A stretch of 10,108 nucleotides of DNA from Polyrhizophydium stewartii (taxonomy: Eukaryota > Chytridiomycota > Chytridiomycetes > Rhizophydiales), in the NCBI GenBank assembly GCA_027604665.1, contig JADGIZ010000684.1, positions 1-10,108 on the forward strand. Direction: 5' to 3'. The position numbers were made by a program, and so were the translations under genes. The notes under the pieces are model-generated. The model worked only from the letters and a program-made list of their open reading frames with translations, was not told where the DNA came from and made no database searches. This document shows, piece after piece, positions 1-5,695 of the stretch (position 1 is the stretch's first letter; the number at the start of each line of letters is the position of its first letter).

Positions 1-40
1 CCCACCCACACACACACACACACACACACAAACCCTGCAG
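1..40 (+). other. SOF1: 3' end of the last SOF1 intron
   Basis: The window opens inside an intron. A run of 12 CA units (7-30) is followed by AACCCTGCAG, and the acceptor AG ends at 40. Translation from 41 in phase 0 matches the SOF1 family at once, which places the splice site. There is no ordinary polypyrimidine tract; the CA run takes its place and stops 10 nt before the exon. The 5' splice site lies outside the window. Confidence 0.8.
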
Positions 41-292
41 CTCACCCAACGCGAGAAAAACGCGCTCGAGTACTCCAAGGCCCTCAAGGACCGGTACAAG
101 AACCTGCCCGAGATCCGGCGCATCGACAAGCACCGCAAGGTGCCCAAGGCCATCAAGGGCGCCGCGCACAAGAAGCAGGTCATGGAGGACTCGGTCAAGA
201 ACAAGGAAGACCGCATGCGCAAGCACAGCAAGCCTGGCGCTGTGCCCTTCAAGGCCGAGCGCAAGAAGCACATTCTGGCCACGGAGCAATAA
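41..292 (+). CDS. SOF1: Sof1/DCAF13, C-terminal exon (partial)
   Basis: This is the last exon of the WD40 protein Sof1 (DCAF13 in animals), a nucleolar U3 snoRNP/small-subunit processome factor needed for 18S rRNA maturation. Only the C-terminal Sof1 domain is present, 83 residues from LTQREKNALEYSKALKDRY to ATEQ and a TAA stop. Family hallmarks are the basic stretch LPEIRRIDKHRKVPKAIKGA, then HSKPGAVPF and ERKKH near the end. The WD40 propeller must lie upstream of the window. The frame enters in phase 0 directly after the intron acceptor at 38-40, which supports the boundary. It ends 262 bp before the ankyrin gene on the same strand; nothing suggests a functional link. The family call is firm, and completeness cannot be judged here. 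Confidence 0.93.
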   Translation, partial: LTQREKNALEYSKALKDRYKNLPEIRRIDKHRKVPKAIKGAAHKKQVMEDSVKNKEDRMRKHSKPGAVPFKAERKKHILATEQ

Positions 293-554
293 GATATATT
301 TGTTTGTGTTTTGCTGTTGTTGTTCTTGTTCTTGTTCTTGTTGCTGTTGTCGTTGTCGGCCAGAAGGGGCTGTCGAGCGGAGGAGAGCTTATCGGCAGTG
401 GCGCCAAGCGATACGGCGCTAGTTGCTTGGCGGCCGCGATGCGGATGTATGCCGTGCGACGCCGCGACAACGCATTCTCCGGCTCCGACGGTGCGCCGGA
501 GCTTGCGGCGATTCAATTTGGGCGGGCGGAGGCATAATCGAACTCAGCCTTGGG
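293..554 (+). other. SOF1 3' flank and ankyrin-gene 5' region
   Basis: The first 65 bases after the SOF1 stop are T/G-rich, with a GTT/CTT tract (about 300-358), and look like 3' UTR. No AATAAA is present; AATAAG overlaps the stop codon. The remainder is GC-rich. The ankyrin reading frame stays open here back to about 423, but the first in-frame ATG is at 555, so I treat this part as 5' leader or promoter. I see no convincing TATA or CCAAT element. Confidence 0.4.
300..358 (+). repeat. GTT/CTT-rich simple tract downstream of SOF1
   Basis: This is an imperfect repeat of TTGTTC/TTGCTG units, nearly free of A on the plus strand. It stands out sharply from the GC-rich surroundings. It lies immediately after the SOF1 stop, so it would be a U/G-rich element in that transcript's 3' UTR. 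Confidence 0.7.
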
Positions 555-1544
555 ATGGCTGGCTCGGCGACAGCAGCAGCAGCGGCAGCAGCAGCGGCAC
601 CAGCGAGCGAGCGAGAGATGGCCACGGCGCCGCTTGCAGGACATGAAGAGCAGGCGCACCAGGCGGAGCCGCGTAGCCACTGGACCCGGCTGCCCAAGGA
701 GATACGCGACATGGTCGTGGGCATGGCAGGCCTGCTGACGCAGCTGTCGGTCGGCTGGATCGGCGACGTCAACGCGCTGCCGTGGCCCGTGCAGCGCGCG
801 CTGTGGGCCGAGGCCATCGAGTGCGAGTGGGCGGGCGCGCTCGACTTGCTGCCGCTCGACTCGCCTGGTGCCGACGTGCTCGCGTGCGTGCGCTCGCGCG
901 GCATGCACGCCCGCATCGCGCGCCGCGCGGCAGCGTCCGCCGGCACCGCCGCGCCGTTCCGCGACGGCCTGCGCCTCGCCGCGGCGCGCAACGGCTGGGC
1001 GGATCTGGTCGGCGCCGTGTCGGGCGCCGACGCCGTCGCGATCGCGGCCGAGGCCGGCGCCGCGTGGCTCGTTGCGCTCGCGTGGCCGCGAGATGGTGCG
1101 GCCGCGTCGGGCGCCGGGCCGGCGTGCGGCGGGACAAGATGCCCCGTGGCCGCGCTGCATGTCGAGGCGGCCTGCCAGCACGGCTTCCTCGCCGTCGTCG
1201 AGGCCATCGGCGCGCGCTGCGCCTGCGCCCGCGCGTGGACGCTCGATGCGCTCGTCGCCGCCGCCGCCAACGGCCATCTCGACGTCGTCGTCTGGCTCGT
1301 CCGCAACCGCCGGATCGCCCCGTCGCTGTTTGTTGCTGCCCTCGCTGCATCCCGCGGACACAAGCATGTCGCCGACTGGCTCACATCGGCCAGCCTGCCC
1401 CGCGCAGACTCGTCCGCGGGCGGCGACGACAGCGGCATCGACACCGATGGCGAGACCCTGGGCGGCACAGAGATCCTGACCGACGAGTTGGCCGCCGCGG
1501 ACTTTGATCTTGGCCTTGGGGACACCGACAGCGACTTTGAATGA
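555..1544 (+). CDS. F-box-like/ankyrin-repeat protein, intronless
   Basis: This is a 329-residue protein in one uninterrupted exon. The N-terminus holds a poly-alanine run (from about residue 6) and then HWTRLPKEIRDMVVGMAG (about 42-60), whose LPxEI core resembles an F-box. At least five degenerate ankyrin-type helical pairs follow, at about 138-155, 160-177, 200-218, 230-249 and 256-277. The clearest are LDALVAAAANGHLDVVVWLV and the RGHKHVADWL repeat. The tail is acidic and Ser/Thr/Asp-rich, ending GLGDTDSDFE. Ankyrin repeats bind proteins, and an F-box would suggest an SCF substrate adaptor; that role is inference. I chose the ATG at 555; the ATG at 618, 21 codons later, is a real alternative. 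The frame has very high G+C at third positions, so long open frames overlap on both strands. The visible repeats mark this one as real. Confidence 0.8.
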   Translation: MAGSATAAAAAAAAAPASEREMATAPLAGHEEQAHQAEPRSHWTRLPKEIRDMVVGMAGLLTQLSVGWIGDVNALPWPVQRALWAEAIECEWAGALDLLPLDSPGADVLACVRSRGMHARIARRAAASAGTAAPFRDGLRLAAARNGWADLVGAVSGADAVAIAAEAGAAWLVALAWPRDGAAASGAGPACGGTRCPVAALHVEAACQHGFLAVVEAIGARCACARAWTLDALVAAAANGHLDVVVWLVRNRRIAPSLFVAALAASRGHKHVADWLTSASLPRADSSAGGDDSGIDTDGETLGGTEILTDELAAADFDLGLGDTDSDFE

Positions 1545-1719
1545 GCTCCGAGCTGCTCAAGGCTGCATCGCCGCCCTCTCACAACCACACACACGATCCC
1601 CCCTCCCGCGGCAGCATGATCTTTCACCCTCGACATTCTCTCAATCAAGTTTCATGTTCACTCAAACCATTCCATGCAGCTGTTGACAAAAGAGGAGCCC
1701 CAAATCAAATCCCTGCCGT
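1545..1719. other. convergent intergenic spacer
   Basis: This is 175 bp between the stop of the ankyrin gene (+) and the stop of the GT90 gene (-). It must hold both 3' UTRs. It is less GC-rich than the flanking genes. I find no AATAAA on either strand and no convincing hairpin or coding signal. Confidence 0.5.
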
Positions 1720-2485
1720 TCACTTGTCCATCCCGAGCGCATCCGCAAGCTCGATCAGCGCCAGCTCGATATAGCACTCCATCTGCTCGCTCGTGATGTG
1801 GTCCCTGACAAACCGCCGCCCGGTCTCGGCGATGCGGCGCGCGTGGTCGTCGTGCGCGACGGCCCACTCGATGCGCTCGACCAGGTCGCTCAGGTCCGGC
1901 TGCACGGGGATGAAGTGCTTGTACGGCACCAGCCAGTCGTCGTGGAACTCGTTGAAGACGGTCGCCTTGAACACCAGCGCGCCGCTCATGAGCAGGCGGA
2001 GGTATCGCTGGCTGAACGTGTTGCCGTCCTGTCGGAGCGAGTGTGTGTGTGTGTGTTTGTGTGTGTTTGTGTGTGTGTGTAAGACAGAACAGCGATCGCA
2101 GCAACAGCGGCAGCAGTGTGCAATGCGAGTGCGCAAGATTTCTTGTGCGTCAGACGGGATGCATGCCGTGCACGGCCCGCGCACCAACCCAGACACCCAT
2201 CATCCGACCCACAATATCAATCGCATACTTGTACTTGCGCGACTCGTTCTCTGGCGTCGGCGTCACCTGTCCGATCTCGGCGCGCATCTCGTCGCAGGCG
2301 TCCTGCTCGCACTGGATGAACCCCGTCATGCCAACGTCAAACAGATCCGGCCGCGTCTTGGCAATGGCCATCATGCGCAGGCGGTGCATGCGCCGCCAGT
2401 TGTCCTTCATCGGGTGGCCGCCCGTCGAGCTGCCGCGCCAGAACACGCGGGACTGGCGCTCGCTCCAGGACGGGAAGCATCTCAT
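1720..2485 (-). CDS. GT90 (CAP10-like) glycosyltransferase, 5'-truncated
   Basis: These two exons encode the C-terminal part of a GT90/CAP10-family glycosyltransferase, a family of mostly luminal Golgi/ER enzymes that includes fungal CAP10 and animal POGLUTs. Exon 2485-2213 carries PSWSERQSRVFWRGSSTGG and, later, SRKYKYAIDI. Exon 2028-1720 begins DGNTFSQRYLRLLMSGALVF and continues with WLVPYKHFIPVQPDLSDLVE and RRFVRDHITSEQM. The intron 2212-2029 (184 nt, GT..AG, phase 0) joins them into the family motif AIDIDGNTFSQRY. The total is only 193 residues from the Met at 2485, whereas family members usually exceed 400. No signal anchor or N-terminal domain is present, and PEX14 on the same strand ends just 28 bp upstream. 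A CAG acceptor at 2496-2494 hints that the Met is not the true start. It could be a truncated gene, a decaying copy, part of a chimeric transcript or an assembly junction. Confidence 0.85.
2029..2212 (-). other. GT90 intron with CA-repeat 3' end
   Basis: This is a 184-nt phase-0 intron. The donor is GTGGGT and the acceptor is CTCCGACAG. In the transcript sense, a 40-base CA-rich tract (plus strand 2041-2080, alternating GT with two TTT interruptions) ends about a dozen bases before the exon, where a polypyrimidine tract is expected. The join restores the GT90 motif exactly, so the boundaries are secure. Confidence 0.88.
2041..2080. repeat. (GT)n/(CA)n microsatellite
   Basis: Forty bases of GT on the plus strand, interrupted twice by an extra T pair. 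It lies wholly inside the GT90 intron and reads as CA in the sense of that gene. Confidence 0.97.
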
Positions 2486-2513
2486 CTTCAAAGCTGCAAC
2501 GGAAACCAATTCT

Positions 2514-3587
2514 TCATTGCTCGGACGACTCTCCACCTGCAGACTGGGCCGAGCCAGCCGAAGACGATGCTCCTGCCGGAGCGGACGCAGAGGCACCTGC
2601 GCCGCCGCTGGCCGCGACCGACATGCCGTTGACGGAGCGCTTCTCCTTGACGGCGCGGGCGGCCTCGAGCTGCCACGACGGAATCGCGGGCTTGGACGAG
2701 CCGGCATTGGAGAAGATGCTGCGCACAAAGCTCGACGTCTCGCTCGCCTCAGTGGCTGCCGAGGTGCCGGCGTTGGGCGGCGCGAGGCCGATTGGCGCCG
2801 ACGATGTCGATGCCGACGCCGACGCCGACGACATTGGTGGGGCAGCTGAAGCCGGATCGCCCGAAGCGGAAGCGGACGCATCGCTTGCAGGCCCCACAAG
2901 CCCGCCAACGGGTGTTGCTGCAGCCGGCCCAGCTCCAGGAAGCCGCCGATTGAGCAGCAGGCTCTTGAGCGACTTGAGCTCCGTCTGCAGCTCCGTCAGC
3001 ATTGTCTGCTGGTTCTCCTTGCCGCGCTCAATCATCTTGGGCACCATGGTCTTGAGCGACTCGATCTCGGCCTCGATCTGGTCCATCTGGCCTGCCCGCT
3101 TGTCGTCTGCATCCTGCAGCTCCTTGATTGCCTCGGTCATGCTCGCCAGCGTCTTGCTCAGGTCGTCTGCATGCGACTCGACGGCGCGGATCACATCCGA
3201 CGTCTGCGCTCGCACAAGATCGACCGCCTTGGTCGCCGACTCGAGCTGCGTGTCCATGCGCTCCGTGTCTCGCTTGATGGACGCTGCGGAGGGCAGCGAG
3301 AACATCGGGACCAGGTATTTCTGCCGCCGTCGAAGCCGCGGTGGTGGCCAGCGAGGCCGTGGTGGTGACCAACGCAGCCGTGCACGTGTGAGCAGAGGCG
3401 CGGCTGCGGCGGAATAGACCGTCCGGGCGTGCTGCGCGGGCGGCCGGGCCTGCCGTGCAGGGGATGCATGCGGCGACTCACGCTGGCGACGGCAGCCGCA
3501 GCATACGCAAGGCCCGCGGCGCCAATGGCACCGAGGGTGTAGTCCTTCCAGCCCAAGGTGTTCTTGGCCAGCTCAAGCTGCTGCTGC

Positions 3588-3622
<35 letters not shown>

Positions 3623-3937
3623 GAGCTGGAGGAGCTGGAGGAGCTGCTGCTGCTGGAGCAGCTGTGGATGCAGCGCGAGCTGTGTGCCGGAATCCTTGGG
3701 CGGCAGCGGCGGCGGCACGCTGGCACCAGTGGCAGCAGCCGTGCTGGCCGCACCGGCACTCGCCGAGCCGCCGCCGTTGACCCGAGCCAGCGCAGCCTCG
3801 ATTTCGGCCGACGTCATGCCCTTGGACTCGAGAAAGGCGATGCGCTTGGCCAGCGGCGCGGCCTGCACCTTGGGGTCGCTGAGGAACTTGACGGCGCTGG
3901 CGACCAGGTCGTCGCGCACGGCGGCGGTCGCGGACAT
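2514..3937 (-). CDS. PEX14: Peroxin 14, peroxisomal import docking protein
   Basis: Pex14 is the peroxisomal membrane docking factor and pore component for the import receptor Pex5. Exons 3937-3482 and 3320-2514 give 420 residues. The N-terminal Pex5-binding domain (about 7-52) reads REL-like: VRDDLVASAVKFLSDPKVQ, then AKRIAFLESKGMTSAEIEAA, with the two aromatic-pocket phenylalanines at 18 and 35. Proline-rich and Gln-rich linkers follow, with 15 Gln at 106-120. A hydrophobic segment (about 133-152) and a coiled coil (about 166-279) come next. The tail is Ser/Ala-rich and contains IPSWQLEA. The intron 3481-3321 (161 nt, GTGAGT..CAG, phase 0) lies at the end of the membrane segment and restores VAS-KYLVPMFSLP. 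I start at MSATAAVRDD; an in-frame ATG at 4009 would add 24 residues. It is 198 bp downstream of ARPC1 on the same strand. Confidence 0.95.
3321..3481 (-). other. PEX14: PEX14 intron
   Basis: This is a 161-nt GT-AG phase-0 intron with donor GTGAGT and acceptor GGCGGCAG. It separates the exon encoding the Pex5-binding domain and membrane segment from the exon encoding the coiled coil. Confidence 0.88.
3578..3622 (-). repeat. PEX14: CAG/CAA polyglutamine tract in PEX14
   Basis: Fifteen consecutive Gln codons, with CAA interspersed among CAG. A Leu/Gln-rich stretch follows on the N-terminal side of the protein. The tract sits between the Pex5-binding domain and the membrane segment. Confidence 0.95.
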
Positions 3938-4135
3938 GGCGCGCGAGGATCGGTCCTTCCGAAGGAAGGGCGCGGGAGATTTGGGTTCGGCGACACCGTC
4001 TCTGAGCACGTGGCCGCCAGCAGATCGTGGTGGCGACCGGTTCGTGTGTTGGTCTCGAGCCGGCAGCGCGCAATCAGGGCAGCGAGCGCGCCAGGATGGC
4101 AGGGGCCGTTCATTTGCAGCGGGATCCGAAGCAGA
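3938..4135 (-). promoter_or_regulatory. PEX14 upstream / ARPC1 downstream spacer
   Basis: This 198-bp gap between two minus-strand genes must hold the ARPC1 3' UTR and the PEX14 promoter. A perfect 6-bp inverted repeat, CCTTCC-GAA-GGAAGG, lies at 3955-3969, close to the PEX14 start. No AATAAA is seen. The PEX14 frame stays open through part of it, so the first 72 bases could be coding if the upstream ATG is used. Confidence 0.4.
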
Positions 4136-5553
4136 TCACAGGCGCAGGCCCGCAATGCCCGCCGAGAGCAGGTCCCAGACGGCAAGCTTGCCGTCCACGC
4201 CCGACGACGAGAACTTGGAGACGCTGGTGCCCGAGCCCGCGTACGGTCGCACCGAAGTAATCGTGTTCTGGTGCGTCGTGTTGAGCTCGACGTCCGTGAT
4301 GGCCTGCGCGCGGCTGTCCATCTGGCGGAACTTGCTGAACGCCGAGTTGCCCGTGACGCTCTTCTTGCGGCCGCCGTCAATCTTGTCGGCGAGCTCCCAG
4401 TGCGAGCCACGGTTGGCAATCAGGTATGGCGCGCAGTCGTGGCCCGCGGCAACGATGGCATGCTCCGACGCAAAGAACAGCGTCACGAACGGCAGGTTCG
4501 GAGCGACAATGACCTGCGGCGGCACGCTCGGGCCGTTGGCGATCGTGATCGTCGAGTCGTGGGCCGTGAAGGCGATCGTGTTGCCGCTCGGCGAAAAGGC
4601 GACGCCGTGGACCCATCCACCGGCACTGAACTCGCCGCACACAGTGCCAAACGGCAGCTTCTCGCCCCAGACGGGATTCGATGCCTTGGCGTCGATGCCC
4701 TTGATCCAGGCCGAGAACACGCGCGCCTTCATGTCCGACGAGCCGGCAACGAGGAGAATGTTCTCGGGGTGCCAGTCGACAGACAGCACCGTCGAGCGGA
4801 TCGGCTTCTTGATGTGCTTGGAGACCCACCAGTTGTTCTCGCTCTCAAAGTAGCAGATCGAGATCAGGCGGGCGCCAGACGCCACGGCAAACTTGTTCTC
4901 GAGCGGGCTCCAGCGCACAAACGTCGCCGCGCGGTTGATGCGCAGCAGCACGAGCGTCGGCTTCCACTGCTGCACGCCGGCCTCCCACGTCCACACGTAG
5001 GCGTTGCGGTCCTGCGAGCACGTCACGATGCGGTTGGTGTTGGGCGCCCAGTCGATGCACGTCACGAGCTTGTCGTGCTGGTCCGAGGCAGCAGCGGCGG
5101 CAGCGGCGGCAGCGGCGGGCGCGGCGTCGCAAGCACGGGATCCCCGAAGGCAGGCAGGTCAGCGGGAGCGGCGTCGCAGCGATTGCGAGGCGCGGCCAGG
5201 GTGTGCTCACGTCGTTGAGGACGTGGGCGAGTGCCCAGCCCGTGGCGGTCCTGCTGTAGATATGGACCTCGTTGTTGTTGGGGCTGATGGCCACCTCTGC
5301 AGAGTGTGCGTGCCGCAGACCAGCGACCAGGTGCGCAGCGGCGGGGTGGGGCACCAGAGCGAGGCGCACGGGCAGCGGTCCGTCAGCGCGATCCCGCGAT
5401 TACTCGTGCGGCGTCGCCGTCGGCCGCTCGCCTGGCGGCCGCACGCCTGGTGGCCGCGGCGGCGGCGGCACACTCACGGGAGCGGTCGGCGTTGAAGGCA
5501 TGGCAGGTGATGGGCACGCCCACAATGAACTCAAAGACGTCGGGGGTCGCCAT
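4136..5553 (-). CDS. ARPC1: Arp2/3 complex subunit 1 (WD40)
   Basis: ARPC1 (yeast Arc40) is the WD40 propeller subunit of the Arp2/3 actin-nucleating complex and contacts WASP-family activators. Exons 5553-5478, 5296-5211 and 5077-4136 give 367 residues, the usual family length. Exon 1 reads VPITCHAFNADRS and exon 2 AISPNNNEVHIYS. Exon 3 has TCIDWAPNTNRIVTCSQDRN, KPTLVLLRINRAATFVRW, WWVSKHIKKPIRSTVLSVDW, GGWVHGVAFSPSGN and VAAGHDCAPYL, and ends SSSGVDGKLAVWDLL. Introns are 5477-5297 (181 nt, phase 1, GTGAGT..CTGCAG) and 5210-5078 (133 nt, phase 0, GTGAGC..ACCAG). Both joins restore family sequence: DRS-Q-VAISPNN and LND-HDKLVTCIDW. The propeller looks complete, with no broken blade. It lies between SMARCD and PEX14 on the same strand. 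Confidence 0.97.
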
Positions 5554-5695
5554 GGCTGATGGTGGATGAATACCGGATTGGGCAATCGACGGTGTTCGGG
5601 GCAAAGCACACCTGCAGCGTCAAACTCTCTCCTGGTCGGCACGCACAGCAATCGGTCCATCTGGCCGTTTATTGCGGCAACCAGGCCGAGCGGAA
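5554..5695 (-). promoter_or_regulatory. SMARCD 3' flank / ARPC1 promoter
   Basis: This 142-bp gap between two minus-strand genes serves as the 3' UTR of SMARCD and the promoter or leader of ARPC1. It contains a clear AATAAA near the SMARCD side. A CCAAT-like CCCAATCC in minus sense lies only about 20 nt before the ARPC1 ATG, too close to be a confident promoter element. Confidence 0.45.
5668..5673 (-). terminator. AATAAA polyadenylation signal for SMARCD
   Basis: A canonical AATAAA hexamer on the minus strand, starting 23 nt after the SMARCD stop codon. It is the only AATAAA I found at the expected position downstream of a gene in this window. Confidence 0.6.

Noticed and set aside
513..1648. 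Long open frames on both strands overlapping the ankyrin gene
   Set aside because: They are Arg/Pro/Ala-rich shadows created by extreme third-position GC. Only the 555-1544 plus frame shows repeated ankyrin-type motifs.
7..2080. CA/GT and other short repeats as a CRISPR array or mobile-element ends
   Set aside because: They are simple microsatellites without spacers, terminal inverted repeats or target-site duplications, and the genome is eukaryotic.
2486..2908. Upstream extension of the GT90 frame through the PEX14 tail
   Set aside because: The frame stays open, but its translation is Arg/Pro-rich with no GT90 similarity, and PEX14 coding explains the DNA.
3955..3969. TTC-C-GAA arrangement as a heat-shock element
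   Set aside because: The spacing between TTC and GAA is one base instead of two and there is no third unit, so I describe it only as an inverted repeat.
3455..5218. 587-codon plus-strand open frame across PEX14 and ARPC1
   Set aside because: It is antisense to two clearly identified genes. Its Leu and Arg runs mirror the Gln tract and coding bias of the minus strand.
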